From Vibrio sp. LaRot3 (GTDB taxonomy: Bacteria; Pseudomonadota; Gammaproteobacteria; Enterobacterales; Vibrionaceae): a stretch of 64,000 nt of DNA. Where the stretch lies: contig NZ_JAPPTI010000005.1 in NCBI RefSeq assembly GCF_027587025.1, positions 1 to 64,000 on the forward strand. Reading direction: 5' to 3'. How positions within the stretch are numbered: the stretch's first letter is position 1; every line of letters starts with the position of its first letter. The position numbers and the translations under genes were made by a program. Below the pieces are notes generated by a model. The model worked only from the letters and a program-made list of their open reading frames with translations. It made no database searches and had not been told where the DNA came from. Shown here one piece after another: positions 1-11,446 of this stretch.

Positions 1-273
1 TAACTACTTACACCACCTCTCGCTAAAACAACCTTTTAGCTCTCACCGAATAAAACTTCAAACTTCGTTTTTGGGGTTTTCCTATAAATCGCCTTGGTAT
101 AACTTAATTAAAGGCTCAGTAAGACCTATGTCTAGATTGAAATAACAATCCAACTGACGGAAAGTGATGTCACCGAGCAAACAAACAACCAATAATCGAA
201 AGCAAAAATTAGTTTTTAATGTTGTTTGATAGTTACAAATGTAATTTGAACTACAGATTTAAAGGAAGAAATC
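1..273. other. Upstream region of aceB, no gene seen
   Basis: AT-rich non-coding stretch at the window edge with no credible reading frame. It carries the ribosome binding site AAAGGAAG at 261-268, five bases before the aceB ATG. A short inverted motif GTGA-TG-TCAC lies at 164-173, but its half-site spacing is too short for a CRP site. I could not pick one promoter over several AT-rich alternatives. Confidence 0.6.
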
Positions 274-1908
274 ATGCTTGCGCTAGACCCAGAAAAAACA
301 ACAAGTACCGAAGCTCAAGAAACCTTAACTCTGCTAAAGACAGTAGGAAGTGTTTCGCCTCAGCATCAAGAAATTTTCCCGACGGAAGCCCAAACTTTCT
401 TATCGCTATTGTGCCGCAAGTTTGCGCCACAAGTAGAGCAACTGCTGCAGGCCCGCGAAACAAAACAAGCCAAAATTGATGCGGGTGAGCTACCAGACTT
501 TCTGCCTGAGACTCAAGATATACGCGAAGGCAGCTGGAAAATTTTAGGTATCCCACAAGATCTGCAAGATCGCCGGGTGGAAATTACTGGGCCAACTGAC
601 CGAAAAATGGTGATTAATGCGCTAAATGCCAACGTAAAAGTCTTCATGGCGGACTTCGAAGACTCGATGTCTCCAGCGTGGGAAAAAGTGTTAGATGGTC
701 AAGTCAACTTGCGTGATGCCGTTAACAACACGATTAGCTTTACTAACCCGAGCAACGGTAAGCAATACCAGTTATCTGAAGACCCTGCGGTTTTGATCTG
801 CCGCGTGCGAGGCTTACACCTAAAAGAGAAACACGTCACCTTTGATGGCGAAGTGATTCCCGGCGCGCTGTTTGATTTCGCTCTTTATTTCTACAACAAC
901 TATCAGGCGCTGTTGAAAAAAGGCAGTGGCCCTTATTTCTATCTTCCTAAGTTGCAGTCTCATCACGAAGCAAAGTGGTGGAGTGAGGTGTTTCATTTCA
1001 CTGAAGAGTATTTTGCTCTCGATACTGGAACAATTAAAGCCACAGTGCTGATTGAGACTTTGCCAGCAGTGTTTGAAATGGATGAGATTCTTTTCTCATT
1101 GAAAGAGCACATTGTAGGCCTTAACTGTGGCCGCTGGGACTACATCTTTAGTTATATCAAAACATTGAAAAGACACCCCGATCGCGTGCTGCCGGATCGC
1201 CAGGTGGTGACAATGGATAAGCCTTTCCTTAACGCATATTCGCGTTTGTTGGTAAGGACTTGTCATAAACGTGGTGCGTTTGCGATGGGGGGAATGGCCG
1301 CCTTTATCCCAGCCAAAGATGCCACTGAAAACCAAAAAGTGTTGGATAAAATCCAAACCGACAAATCACTGGAAGCAAACAATGGCCATGATGGTACATG
1401 GGTAGCTCACCCGGGGCTCGCTGATACTGCTATGCAGGTGTTCAGCAATGTGCTTGGGGAGCGAACCAATCAGCTAAATGTCAGCCGAGATCAAGACGCA
1501 CCAATTACTGCGCAAGACTTGCTACAGCCGTGTTCGGGGGAGCGCACAGAGCAGGGTATGCGCCACAATATTCGGGTTGCGCTTCAGTACATCGAAGCTT
1601 GGATCTCTGGCAATGGCTGTGTCCCTATTTATGGTCTGATGGAGGATGCTGCGACTGCGGAAATATCTCGTGCTTCCATTTGGCAATGGATTCAACACGG
1701 CAAAGATCTCGATAACGGACAGGTAGTCACCAAGGCGTTATTTGAGCAATACCTAACGGAAGAGATTGAAGTTGTGAAACAAGAAATCGGTGAGCAACGT
1801 TATCAATCTGGTCGCTTTGCTGAAGCGGCGGATTTGATGGCCAAGCTCACCACCAGTGATGAATTAACCAACTTCTTAACCATTCCCGGTTACGACTACT
1901 TGGATTGA
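274..1908 (+). CDS. aceB: Malate synthase A
   Basis: Condenses glyoxylate with acetyl-CoA to malate, the second step of the glyoxylate shunt, in the cytoplasm. The 544 residues match the usual length of the A isoform. Recognisable family segments include FMADFEDSMSPAW, the core stretch LPKLQSHHEAKWW, VLIETLPAVFEMDEIL, GLNCGRWDYIFS and NGHDGTWVAHPGL. The start is supported by AAAGGAAG five bases upstream. aceA follows after about 110 bases on the same strand, so the two probably form one aceBA operon for growth on acetate or fatty acids. aceK, the third gene of the enterobacterial operon, is not present here. Confidence 0.97.
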   Translation: MLALDPEKTTSTEAQETLTLLKTVGSVSPQHQEIFPTEAQTFLSLLCRKFAPQVEQLLQARETKQAKIDAGELPDFLPETQDIREGSWKILGIPQDLQDRRVEITGPTDRKMVINALNANVKVFMADFEDSMSPAWEKVLDGQVNLRDAVNNTISFTNPSNGKQYQLSEDPAVLICRVRGLHLKEKHVTFDGEVIPGALFDFALYFYNNYQALLKKGSGPYFYLPKLQSHHEAKWWSEVFHFTEEYFALDTGTIKATVLIETLPAVFEMDEILFSLKEHIVGLNCGRWDYIFSYIKTLKRHPDRVLPDRQVVTMDKPFLNAYSRLLVRTCHKRGAFAMGGMAAFIPAKDATENQKVLDKIQTDKSLEANNGHDGTWVAHPGLADTAMQVFSNVLGERTNQLNVSRDQDAPITAQDLLQPCSGERTEQGMRHNIRVALQYIEAWISGNGCVPIYGLMEDAATAEISRASIWQWIQHGKDLDNGQVVTKALFEQYLTEEIEVVKQEIGEQRYQSGRFAEAADLMAKLTTSDELTNFLTIPGYDYLD

Positions 1909-2018
1909 TTCGCTTTAAATAAATTTAACCTACCAATACGTGAAGGAATGCTAGCGGATAAGGATGTACCGCTCTGCACATAACAGCGCACTGCGCAATG
2001 AATAAGAGGGATAGACCA

Positions 2019-3329
2019 ATGACACTAACTCGACGCCAACAAATCGAAGCTCTTGAAAAAGACTGGGCAACCAATCCACGCTGGAAAAACGTAAAACGTC
2101 CTTACTCAGCAGAAGAAGTGGTACAACTGCGCGGCTCAATTACACCAGCCAACACTATCGCTCAGCGCGGTGCGGATAAGCTTTGGTCACTGGTCAACGG
2201 TGAAGCGAAAAAAGGCTATGTGAACTGCTTGGGTGCGCTGACAGGCGGTCAAGCGGTGCAACAAGCTAAAGCCGGCATTGAAGCGATTTACCTATCAGGT
2301 TGGCAAGTGGCCGCGGATAACAATACCGCTTCGACCATGTACCCGGATCAATCTCTATACCCTGTAGATTCAGTGCCATCGGTAGTTAAACGCATTAATA
2401 ACTCGTTCCGTCGTGCGGACCAAATTCAATGGTCAAATGGTAAAACTCCGCAAGACGAAGGTGGTGTGGATTACTTCCTACCAATCGTAGCAGATGCGGA
2501 AGCGGGCTTTGGTGGTGTTCTGAATGCTTATGAGCTAATGAAGTCAATGATTGAAGCGGGTGCAGCAGGGGTTCACTTTGAAGACCAGTTAGCGTCAGTG
2601 AAAAAATGTGGCCACATGGGCGGTAAAGTTCTAGTACCAACGCAAGAGGCGGTGCAAAAGCTCGTAGCGGCTCGTTTGGCAGCAGACGTAGCAGGCACGA
2701 CAACATTGGTTATTGCTCGAACGGATGCCAATGCGGCGGATTTGATGACATCAGATTGCGACCCTTACGATAAAGACTTTATTGAAGGTGAACGTACTTG
2801 CGAAGGTTTCTACAAAGTGCGTGCCGGTATCGATCAAGCGATTGCTCGTGGTCTTGCTTACGCGCCATACGCTGATTTGATTTGGTGTGAAACCGCGACC
2901 CCTTGTTTGGAAGAAGCGCGTAAGTTTGCTGAAGCAGTTCATGCTGAATACCCAGATCAATTGTTGGCTTACAACTGCTCACCTTCATTTAACTGGGAGA
3001 AGAATCTGGACGCAGACACTATTGCTAAGTTCCAGCAAGAGCTGTCGGATATGGGCTACAAATACCAGTTCATTACACTGGCGGGTATTCATAACATGTG
3101 GTTCAACATGTTTGAGTTAGCGCACTCTTACGCACAAGGCGAAGGCATGCGTCATTACGTAGAGAAAGTTCAGCGCCCAGAGTTTGAAGCAGCAGAGAAG
3201 GGCTACACCTTCGTAGCGCACCAACAAGAAGTGGGTACAGGTTATTTCGACAAGATGACCAACGTGATTCAAGGCGGTAACTCATCAGTGACTGCACTGA
3301 CAGGTTCTACCGAAGAAGACCAGTTCTAA
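2019..3329 (+). CDS. aceA: Isocitrate lyase
   Basis: Cleaves isocitrate to glyoxylate and succinate, the first step of the glyoxylate shunt. The catalytic signature [14 protein letters not shown] is present, as are the substrate and metal-binding segments [19 protein letters not shown] and YNCSPSFNW. An in-frame ATG lies 21 bases upstream at 1998, but the ATG at 2019 is preferred: AAGAGGG precedes it at good spacing, and the protein then starts [16 protein letters not shown] as in relatives. This gives 436 residues, the usual length. It follows aceB and is probably co-transcribed with it. Two hairpins lie downstream. Confidence 0.97.
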   Translation: MTLTRRQQIEALEKDWATNPRWKNVKRPYSAEEVVQLRGSITPANTIAQRGADKLWSLVNGEAKKGYVNCLGALTGGQAVQQAKAGIEAIYLSGWQVAADNNTASTMYPDQSLYPVDSVPSVVKRINNSFRRADQIQWSNGKTPQDEGGVDYFLPIVADAEAGFGGVLNAYELMKSMIEAGAAGVHFEDQLASVKKCGHMGGKVLVPTQEAVQKLVAARLAADVAGTTTLVIARTDANAADLMTSDCDPYDKDFIEGERTCEGFYKVRAGIDQAIARGLAYAPYADLIWCETATPCLEEARKFAEAVHAEYPDQLLAYNCSPSFNWEKNLDADTIAKFQQELSDMGYKYQFITLAGIHNMWFNMFELAHSYAQGEGMRHYVEKVQRPEFEAAEKGYTFVAHQQEVGTGYFDKMTNVIQGGNSSVTALTGSTEEDQF

Positions 3330-3351
3330 TTGGTTGAGTGAAGTTCTGAAT

Positions 3352-3384
3352 AAGTACCAAGTGAATGATTGTCACTTGGTACTT
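3352..3384 (+). terminator. Perfect 12-bp hairpin after aceA
   Basis: AAGTACCAAGTG and its exact complement CACTTGGTACTT flank a 9-base loop, about 20 bases after the aceA stop. No uninterrupted T-run follows (CTCTTA), so it may be an mRNA 3'-end stabiliser or weak terminator rather than a classical intrinsic terminator. Confidence 0.5.
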
Positions 3385-3426
3385 CTCTTAAGGATACGAT
3401 TTTAAGGCATAACGTTGATGTTCTTT

Positions 3427-3450
3427 GAGCGGCGCAAGCCGCTCTTTTTT
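3427..3450 (+). terminator. Intrinsic terminator at the end of the aceBA unit
   Basis: The 7-bp GC-rich stem GAGCGGC / GCCGCTC with loop GCAA is followed by six Ts on the plus strand. It lies about 100 bases after aceA and its T-run touches the stop codon of the convergent chemoreceptor gene. The minus strand has no matching T-run, so it should act mainly on aceBA transcription. Confidence 0.75.
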
Positions 3451-5392
3451 ATGCCAGTTTAAAAAAGGCGAGTAGGTCTTTTTGCTTAGCCGCAAGTGAA
3501 GAAAGTTCCTCACTGGCTTTCTTGCTCTGTTCAATGCCAGCAACATTTTGATTGACGATATCAAAGGTCATCGAGACATTTTGCGAGATGTCTTGAGTCA
3601 CACCAGATTGTTCTTCAGAAGCCGTGGCAACTTGTGTATTCATATCTGAAATGAGTGATACCGATTCAGAGATAGAGGCAAAAGCAGAGCGTAGTGCTTC
3701 GCTGTAACGACGAGAGTCTTCCGCCAATAACATGTTCGACTGCATAAATTCATTGGCATCTTTCGCCTGAGCTTGCAGACGAGAAATAATCTCTTGAATA
3801 TCCACGGTCGATTTCTGTGTTTTGGCGGCTAGTGAGCGAACTTCATCGGCAACGACGGCAAAGCCTCGGCCTTGTTCACCAGCACGCGCGGCCTCAATGG
3901 CGGCGTTAAGCGCGAGCAAGTTAGTTTGCTCAGAAATGGAGTTAATCACTTCCACCACGCTGCCAATCTCAACCGAGTATTCTTGCAGTTGGTTAACGAT
4001 CTTCGAGGTTTCATCGATAGAGTTTTCTACTTTACGAGAAATTTCATCTGAAGAATCAAGCGATACACTGCCTTCACCAACCGTGGTTGTTGCCGAAGAT
4101 GCTGCATTTTCCGCATTGGAGGCATTCATACTTACTTCGCTCGCGGTACTAGACAGCTCATTGATTGCTGTTGCAATTTGCTCTACTTGGCTAAGCTCTT
4201 TTTGCGCATTGTTTTCGGTTTCACTCATGACGGCGGTCAGCTCTACCGACGCCGAAGACACGCTGTCTGATATTTGATGGAAGCCATCGATAATACGTTG
4301 TAGCTCTTGGCGCATCTGCAAAATATTGGCGTAAATGCCAGTTTCTTTGCCGGTGACAGGAATCTGTTTTGAAAGATCCCCTGAGGCAACTTCTGCGACA
4401 ATTTGTTGAATGTCACTCGGCTCACCACCCACCACTTTCAATACATTCTTGTAGATGCTAGACGCAATACCAAGGCCTAAAATTACCGCAAAAATCGAGA
4501 TGATGGTTAAGGTGGTCTGCGCATTCGAGAAACGATCTACCATCTCGGGACCCACTTGGTCTTGGCGGTCTTTGGTTGAAAGTTTTAATTCCTCAATGGT
4601 TTGTGCTGCGGATGCACCGACAACATCAAGTGTATTGGCAATGATGTCATTGCGCGCATTAATCGTCTCGACCACCTTGGTAAAAGTTGCTTGATAGGTA
4701 GTAAAGGCTTTCGTGAAGGCATCAAAGTGTTTTACTTGGGCGGACGAAAACAATAAGTCATCGACGGTTGTCGCTAACTGAGTCACCTTTTCGAACTCTT
4801 GCAATGCGCGCTCTGCATCTTGATTGTCATTGGTGGTTAAAAATTTGGATGCGTATAGGCGAGAAAGTAGCAAATGTTGTTGTAAGTCACCGGCAGCCAC
4901 CGCGACTGACATATCATTTTCCTGAGCCGCTTGGTTCATGATGCTGCTGACTGCTTTGCGCATCTCTAATCCCGCAGGGTCAAGCTGCTGCGTAACAAGC
5001 TCGTTACGCTGATCAACTAATGCCACTACTTTGTCAAAACCTTGTCGGTATTGAGCAAGTTGAGATTGGATACTTTCAAAGTCACTACGGTGCGCATCAT
5101 CAACATGAGAGTTGATCACCTCTTCAACGAGAGAAACGGCAGTATCAATGCGTTGGTTTAACTCAGTAATGTGTGATGAGTTGTGATCCTTGATGTATTT
5201 AAGAGCGGCAAGTCGAGCTTCAAGAATGTTTGCTTGGACGCGTCCGGTTGAAACGCTGGTTAATGCGAGGCTACGGTAGGTGTTAAACCCATTACTTGAT
5301 TGATAGAAACGGTAAGAGGCAACCACTGCGATAACCAAAATCAAGGTTAGAACAACCCCAAAACCCATGGTTAATAATTTTTTTAAACTCAT
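3449..5392 (-). CDS. Methyl-accepting chemotaxis protein, HBM-type sensor
   Basis: Transmembrane chemoreceptor that controls CheA and so flagellar rotation. The 647 residues read as TM1 at about 8-28, a periplasmic helical domain of about 260 residues, TM2 at about 293-313, a HAMP region ending near 370, and a long cytoplasmic coiled coil. The conserved hairpin tip [19 protein letters not shown] lies near residue 500. The size and helical character of the periplasmic part suggest a helical bimodular (HBM) sensor; the ligand cannot be read. The C-terminus ends LLAFFKLA, so there is no NWETF-type CheR/CheB tether. It is a close paralogue of the receptor at 6301-8241, and a CBS-domain gene lies between them. 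Confidence 0.95.
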   Translation of the reverse strand: MSLKKLLTMGFGVVLTLILVIAVVASYRFYQSSNGFNTYRSLALTSVSTGRVQANILEARLAALKYIKDHNSSHITELNQRIDTAVSLVEEVINSHVDDAHRSDFESIQSQLAQYRQGFDKVVALVDQRNELVTQQLDPAGLEMRKAVSSIMNQAAQENDMSVAVAAGDLQQHLLLSRLYASKFLTTNDNQDAERALQEFEKVTQLATTVDDLLFSSAQVKHFDAFTKAFTTYQATFTKVVETINARNDIIANTLDVVGASAAQTIEELKLSTKDRQDQVGPEMVDRFSNAQTTLTIISIFAVILGLGIASSIYKNVLKVVGGEPSDIQQIVAEVASGDLSKQIPVTGKETGIYANILQMRQELQRIIDGFHQISDSVSSASVELTAVMSETENNAQKELSQVEQIATAINELSSTASEVSMNASNAENAASSATTTVGEGSVSLDSSDEISRKVENSIDETSKIVNQLQEYSVEIGSVVEVINSISEQTNLLALNAAIEAARAGEQGRGFAVVADEVRSLAAKTQKSTVDIQEIISRLQAQAKDANEFMQSNMLLAEDSRRYSEALRSAFASISESVSLISDMNTQVATASEEQSGVTQDISQNVSMTFDIVNQNVAGIEQSKKASEELSSLAAKQKDLLAFFKLA

Positions 5393-5556
5393 ACTAGTTC
5401 CTAATGTTGAGTCTGACTTTGTAGGAACTGACGTCTGTGCAACTTTATTCTAATAGTAAGGGTTAGTATAAAATCTAATGGATATAATACTAAATAATTA
5501 ATTGGGGTTATTTTATAAGGTGTGACTAGTGTGTGTAGTTGGATATAAAGTGACCG

Positions 5557-5581
5557 CTGTTGAGAGCAACGCTCTCAACAG
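5557..5581. other. Perfect 11-bp hairpin after the CBS gene
   Basis: CTGTTGAGAGC and its exact complement flank the 3-base loop AAC, about 27 bases past the end of the minus-strand CBS gene. No T-run follows on either strand, so it may be a Rho-dependent end or an RNA-stability hairpin. It occupies much of the gap between the CBS gene and the chemoreceptor start at 5392. Confidence 0.45.
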
Positions 5582-5607
5582 GAATGAGATTTTTAGCCCA
5601 AATGCGT

Positions 5608-6048
5608 TTATTCGACTTCTTCTGGCTCAACTTCTTCTTGCAACTCAAGCAAATTGATCGCGATCGAAACAAAGTCACTGTCAGTAATGATGCCAACCAA
5701 TTGTCCTTTATCCACCACTGGTAAACAGCCCACTTTGTGTTTTTGCATGTAAATAGCCGCTTCTTTAAGGCCGGCTCTTGGCTCAACCGTCATTACGCTA
5801 GTATGCATTACTTCATGCAGTGGGGTACTTAAAGTGAAAGATTGATTTTCAGGGATGGATTGCAAGCTGGATTCTTGCGCGGCCAACACATCTCGCTGGG
5901 AAACGATGCCGAGGAGTTGTCGGTCAGCGTCGACAATCGGTACATGACGAATGTCGAGAGCCTCCATGGTGTGCTTGGCATCTTCAAGCAGATGAGAGCG
6001 TAACAGTGTATGCGGGTTACGGGTCATCATGTCTTCAATCTTTATCAT
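5608..6048 (-). CDS. Protein with two CBS domains
   Basis: Small cytoplasmic protein made almost entirely of two CBS domains (Bateman module), a fold that usually binds adenine nucleotides. Repeat one runs from about IKIEDMMTRNPHTL to GIVSQRDVLAA. Repeat two runs from about HEVMHTSVMTV to GIITDSDFVSIAI. The tail is acidic. The ATG at 6060 is less likely than the one at 6048: the codons after 6060 read ATGGAGG, placing a strong GGAGG ribosome binding site just before the second ATG. That gives 146 residues beginning MIKIEDMM. No catalytic domain is attached. A chemotaxis role is only suggested by its position between two receptor genes. Confidence 0.85.
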   Translation of the reverse strand: MIKIEDMMTRNPHTLLRSHLLEDAKHTMEALDIRHVPIVDADRQLLGIVSQRDVLAAQESSLQSIPENQSFTLSTPLHEVMHTSVMTVEPRAGLKEAAIYMQKHKVGCLPVVDKGQLVGIITDSDFVSIAINLLELQEEVEPEEVE

Positions 6049-6249
6049 GGTAACCTCCATTTTATTGTCATTTTTGTTCGTCGGTTAAAACGAATTCCTT
6101 ACTAATTACTATAGGAATAAATGGCACGACTTTTTGGGATACGCCCCCGCTTTCTGGGTAAAATTTTGTCAATCTAGTCAGTAAATAATTCCTGACATTG
6201 GTTACCTGAATGATGAGGCTGTTATAGGTAGCTTGGCTTATGGCTTGAT

Positions 6250-6275
6250 AAAAAAACACCCGCCGAAGCGGGTGT
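6250..6275 (-). terminator. Intrinsic terminator of the second chemoreceptor gene
   Basis: On the minus strand the stem CACCCGC / GCGGGTG with a 4-base loop is followed by a run of seven Ts. It starts about 27 bases past the stop of the receptor gene at 6301-8241 and separates it from the CBS gene, so the latter needs its own promoter. Confidence 0.85.
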
Positions 6276-6300
6276 GACTGGAAGACTTGATAGATAAAGC

Positions 6301-8241
6301 TTAAAGCTTGAAGAAGCCGAGTAGGTGTTTTTGCTCTGCCGCTAGGCTAGAGAGTTCTTCGCTGGCTTTTTGGCTCTCTTCTACGCCTGTTACGTTTTGG
6401 TTCACGATGTCGAAAGTGAGCGATACGTTCTCAGAAATATCTTGAGTAACACTCGATTGCTCTTCTGATGCGGTCGCTACATGAGTATTCATATCGGAAA
6501 TCTGTGTTACTGATGCCGCAATTGAAACGAATGACTCACCAAGTTGGTGACTAATTTCACGTGAATCCTCAACCAATGTCATGTTCGTCGACATGTATTT
6601 GTTGGCTTCTTCTGCTTGAGTTTGCAGGCGAGAAATGATCTCTTGAATATCCACGGTCGATTGCTGAGTTTTTGCTGCCAGTGAACGAACTTCATCGGCT
6701 ACCACGGCAAAACCACGACCTTGTTCACCTGCGCGGGCAGCTTCGATTGCTGCGTTCAAAGCAAGTAGGTTAGTTTGCTCTGAAATCGTGTTGATGACCT
6801 CGACCACAGTACCAATCTCAATCGAGTATTCTTGCAATTGGTTAACGATACGAGTGGTCTCTTCAATCGAATGTTCAACTTTACGTGATACATCGTCAGA
6901 GGCGCGCAGTGCGGCTTGACCAGTCTCTACATTGTCCGTTGCACCAGAAGCTGCATGTTCAGCTGTTGAGGCATTTTGGCTCACTTCAGAAGCGGTGCTG
7001 GAAAGCTCGTTAATCGCAGTCGCAATTTGCTCTACTTGGCTAAGCTCTTGCTGTGCGTTCGCTTCGGTTTGCGTCATGACCGCTGCGAGTTCAACAGATG
7101 CAGATGACACGCTGTCTGAGATGTTATGGAAACCATGGATAATGCGGCGCAGTTCAGAACGCATCTCAAGGATGTTAGCGTAGATACCCGTTTCTTTACC
7201 GGTTGTTTCAATCTCAGTAGACAGGTCACCTTTCGAGACTTCTTGTACTAGGTGTTGAATATCCGCTGGTTCACCACCCACGACACGGTTAATGTTGCGG
7301 AAGATGTAGTAAGCCACGCTTACCGCAATGACGGTCGCAATAATAGACAATAGAGTGATGATGGTTTCAGCACTGTTTAGCGCATTGACCATATTTGGCC
7401 CAACGGTATCTTGAGCTTGTTTAGTATCCAGTTTGATGTCTTCAATTGTGTCAGCAGATTGCGCACCTAGTACATCAAGTTTGTTGGCAACAATTTGGTT
7501 GCGCTGATCAATTGTGTCAACGATGCTGTCAAAAGCATTGGTGTAATTTTGGAATGCGACTTGGAACTTAGCAAAAAGTTGGCTTTGACTGTTGGTGTGA
7601 ACCACATTGTTAAGTAGCTGAGCGCGTTTCGCGATAGTGCTGAACTCATCTTGTGCACTTTGAGCATCCTGTGGCTCATTATTGATGAGGAACTTAACCG
7701 CATGCAAACGTGCCATAAGAACGCTTTCTTGTAATTCCCCAGCGTACAGACCCACTTCAGAATCACCAGAGTTGTGAGAGGCTAACATTAACTGAGACAG
7801 CACTTTTTGCATCTCTGCACCACTTGGGTCTAATTGCTCATGCACCAATTGGTTGCGCTGTTTGATTAGGTTTACCACGCGGTTGAACTCTGCTTGGTAC
7901 TGAGTCATTTGATTCTTAATGGTGTTGAATTCACTCACATGAGCGTTTTCTAGCGCTAAATGGGTAGTTTCGTCGATCAGCTCAAGAGTCGATTTGATAC
8001 GTTGATCAAATTCCACTAGGCTCTGTGGATCTTGGATTTTGATGTACTTGTTAACAGCTAGGCGTGACTCGAGCAAGTTAGCCTGAATTCGGCCACTGTT
8101 TACACTCGCTAGAGCAAGGTTTCGGTAGGTGTTAAAACCCTGATTTGTATCGCTAAAACGAAAGACTGAGATCGCTGAAGTGATGAGTAGTAATAATATA
8201 ATGCCGCCGAACCCATAAGTGAGTTGCTGTTTTAAAGTCAT
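6301..8241 (-). CDS. Methyl-accepting chemotaxis protein, HBM-type sensor (paralogue)
   Basis: Chemoreceptor of 646 residues with the same layout as the one at 3449-5392: TM1 near residues 12-30, a periplasmic helical domain of about 260 residues, TM2 near 293-313, HAMP, then a signalling coiled coil with the tip [19 protein letters not shown]. The signalling halves of the two proteins are nearly the same, while the periplasmic halves align but differ at many positions. This is the pattern expected of a tandem duplication followed by sensor divergence. The protein ends LLGFFKL and lacks a CheR-binding pentapeptide. Its own terminator follows at 6250-6275. Ligand unknown. Confidence 0.95.
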   Translation of the reverse strand: MTLKQQLTYGFGGIILLLLITSAISVFRFSDTNQGFNTYRNLALASVNSGRIQANLLESRLAVNKYIKIQDPQSLVEFDQRIKSTLELIDETTHLALENAHVSEFNTIKNQMTQYQAEFNRVVNLIKQRNQLVHEQLDPSGAEMQKVLSQLMLASHNSGDSEVGLYAGELQESVLMARLHAVKFLINNEPQDAQSAQDEFSTIAKRAQLLNNVVHTNSQSQLFAKFQVAFQNYTNAFDSIVDTIDQRNQIVANKLDVLGAQSADTIEDIKLDTKQAQDTVGPNMVNALNSAETIITLLSIIATVIAVSVAYYIFRNINRVVGGEPADIQHLVQEVSKGDLSTEIETTGKETGIYANILEMRSELRRIIHGFHNISDSVSSASVELAAVMTQTEANAQQELSQVEQIATAINELSSTASEVSQNASTAEHAASGATDNVETGQAALRASDDVSRKVEHSIEETTRIVNQLQEYSIEIGTVVEVINTISEQTNLLALNAAIEAARAGEQGRGFAVVADEVRSLAAKTQQSTVDIQEIISRLQTQAEEANKYMSTNMTLVEDSREISHQLGESFVSIAASVTQISDMNTHVATASEEQSSVTQDISENVSLTFDIVNQNVTGVEESQKASEELSSLAAEQKHLLGFFKL

Positions 8242-8429
8242 CTTTTCTACCTAAATAAATCGTGGACTGTAATGGTGATGAACGTCACTTTATTGTTGTT
8301 TTTTTTGACAGCGAAATATTTTCTTACAAAATAAATGAGATCTCCATCAAATTTATAAAACTTTATTTTGACCTTCTGTAAAAATATCTAAACGGGTCAT
8401 TTTACAAAATTGACTTACACTTTCTTTCC

Positions 8430-8457
8430 TTGCCTTTAAGCCCTCCACGCATATACT
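8430..8457 (+). promoter_or_regulatory. Candidate promoter for queA
   Basis: TTGCCT (8430-8435) and TATACT (8452-8457) are separated by 16 bases, a fair sigma-70 match about 60 bases before the queA ATG. The rest of the 276-base gap between the divergent chemoreceptor and queA is AT-rich, with no reading frame or riboswitch-like structure that I can see. Confidence 0.45.
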
Positions 8458-8517
8458 AGTCGGCTGCGAAAAACCTTAGCGTTTTCACCCTGATTAACCC
8501 GATGTAAGACGAACAAC

Positions 8518-9570
8518 ATGCAAGTATCTGATTTTCATTTTGACCTGCCTGATGAGCTGATTGCTCGTTATCCGCAACCAGAACGCACCGCTAGCCGTTT
8601 ATTGCAACTTGATGGCAATACAGGGTCGCTGGTGGATGGAACGTTTACCGATGTGTTAGAGAACATTGAAGCTGGTGATCTCGTGGTGTTTAACAACACC
8701 CGCGTGATTCCTGCTCGTATGTTTGGTCGTAAAGAGTCAGGTGGCAAGTTAGAAGTACTTGTAGAGAGAATGCTCGACGAAAGCAGCATTTTAGCGCACG
8801 TTCGTTGCTCAAAGTCGCCTAAAGCGGGCTCGACAATCATTGTTGGTGAAAATGATGAATACGCAGCAGAAATGGTTGCGCGTCATGATGCGTTATTTGA
8901 GCTGAAATTTAAGTCTGATAAGACAGTTTTGGAAATTTTAGAACAAATTGGCCACATGCCGTTGCCTCCTTATATCGATCGCCCTGATGAAGATGCCGAT
9001 AAAGAACGCTATCAAACGGTTTATAACCAAAAGCCGGGTGCCGTTGCTGCACCGACAGCAGGTTTGCACTTTGATGATGTTTTGATTGATAAGATCAAAG
9101 CAAAAGGCGCAGAACTGGCGTATGTTACTTTGCACGTTGGTGCGGGTACATTCCAGCCAGTGAAAGTGGACAACATCAACGATCACCACATGCATGCTGA
9201 ATATGTTGAAGTGCCACAAGAAGTGGTAGACGCTATCAATGCAACCAAAGCGCGTGGCGGTAAAATTGTAGCAGTGGGGACAACCTCAGTTCGCTCGCTT
9301 GAGAGTGCTGCACAAGATGCGTTGAAGAAGGGAACAGAGCTAGCACCATTTTTTGGTGATACTGAAATCTTTATCTTCCCTGGTTATGAATATCAGTTAG
9401 TGGATTGCTTAATTACTAATTTCCACTTGCCTGAATCAACCTTAATTATGTTAGTTAGCGCGTTTGCTGGCTACGACAATACGATGAACGCGTATAAACA
9501 CGCAGTAGAAAACAATTACCGTTTCTTCTCATACGGTGATTCGATGTTCATCAAAAAGAAAACCGCATAA
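8518..9570 (+). CDS. queA: S-adenosylmethionine:tRNA ribosyltransferase-isomerase
   Basis: Transfers and isomerises the ribosyl group of S-adenosylmethionine onto preQ1 in tRNA, giving epoxyqueuosine at wobble position 34 of GUN anticodons. The 350 residues match the family. Hallmark segments are [18 protein letters not shown] at the N-terminus, [37 protein letters not shown] and [12 protein letters not shown]. It precedes tgt, which installs preQ1, as in many Gammaproteobacteria. The gap of about 210 bases between them suggests tgt also has its own promoter. The window has three genes for tRNA-Tyr(GUA), one of the substrates of this pathway. Confidence 0.97.
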   Translation: MQVSDFHFDLPDELIARYPQPERTASRLLQLDGNTGSLVDGTFTDVLENIEAGDLVVFNNTRVIPARMFGRKESGGKLEVLVERMLDESSILAHVRCSKSPKAGSTIIVGENDEYAAEMVARHDALFELKFKSDKTVLEILEQIGHMPLPPYIDRPDEDADKERYQTVYNQKPGAVAAPTAGLHFDDVLIDKIKAKGAELAYVTLHVGAGTFQPVKVDNINDHHMHAEYVEVPQEVVDAINATKARGGKIVAVGTTSVRSLESAAQDALKKGTELAPFFGDTEIFIFPGYEYQLVDCLITNFHLPESTLIMLVSAFAGYDNTMNAYKHAVENNYRFFSYGDSMFIKKKTA

Positions 9571-9713
9571 TTGATGTACAAATAGTTTACGAGTGCTAGC
9601 AGTAAGCTAGGAAGAGTTTTTATTAACTCATCTCGCAAGGAAAGCGACCGCTCCTATACCCATCATATTGAGCTTTGCAGAATTTTACTGTAACGCAATT
9701 ATTGAGGGTAGTG

Positions 9714-10929
<1,216 letters not shown>

Positions 10930-10936
10930 TAGTTTT

Positions 10937-10968
10937 AAAAGCCTTTGACCTGAGTGTCAGAGGCTTTT
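10937..10968 (+). terminator. Hairpin terminator after tgt
   Basis: AAAAGCCTTTGAC pairs with GTCAGAGGCTTTT across a 6-base loop, with one G-U wobble. The stem ends in four Ts. It starts eight bases past the tgt stop and is probably a partial or full stop between tgt and yajC. Confidence 0.7.
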
Positions 10969-11095
10969 GCTAATAAATTAAGCGAAAGTTAGATATTTTT
11001 GAGAGAGCGATCTCTATTAAGAGCGCCAACCCTTGAAAATAAAAGGCTAAAGCCCAATTTGTTGGATAATCAAAAAAATAATAGAGGATGTTTTA

Positions 11096-11425
11096 ATGTT
11101 TATTTCTCAAGCTCACGCAGCAGCTGAAGGTGCACCAGCAGGTGGCGGTTTCCAAATGATTATCATGCTGGCGATGTTCGCAGTGATTTTCTACTTTATG
11201 ATTTACCGTCCACAGTCTAAGCGTGTTAAAGAACACAAAAACCTAATGGCGTCGATGGGTAAAGGTGATGAAGTACTTACTGGCGGCGGTCTAGTAGGTA
11301 AAATCACTAAGATCTCTGAAGACAATGATTACATCACTATCGAGCTAAACGCGAACAACGAAGTGGTTATCAAGAAAGACTTCGTAACTGCAGTGCTACC
11401 AAAAGGTACGCTTAAGTCTCTATAA
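11096..11425 (+). CDS. yajC: Preprotein translocase accessory subunit YajC
   Basis: Small inner-membrane protein that associates with SecDF and SecYEG. The 109 residues show a single hydrophobic segment at about 21-39 (MIIMLAMFAVIFYFMIYRPQ) followed by the conserved QSKRVKEHKNLMASMGKGDEV stretch and a small cytoplasmic beta domain (GGLVGKI, NNEVVIKKDFV). GAGGA seven bases upstream supports the start. secD begins 21 bases after its stop, so the three Sec genes are one unit. Confidence 0.95.
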   Translation: MFISQAHAAAEGAPAGGGFQMIIMLAMFAVIFYFMIYRPQSKRVKEHKNLMASMGKGDEVLTGGGLVGKITKISEDNDYITIELNANNEVVIKKDFVTAVLPKGTLKSL

Positions 11426-11446
11426 AACAGCTAAAGGATCCTCGCT

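Noticed and set aside
164..173. CRP site upstream of aceB
   Set aside because: GTGA and TCAC are only two bases apart; a CRP site needs six bases between these half-sites.
3449..8241. Recent exact gene duplication or assembly artefact of the two receptors
   Set aside because: The DNA and the periplasmic halves differ throughout, and each gene has its own flanking sequence, so these are old paralogues.
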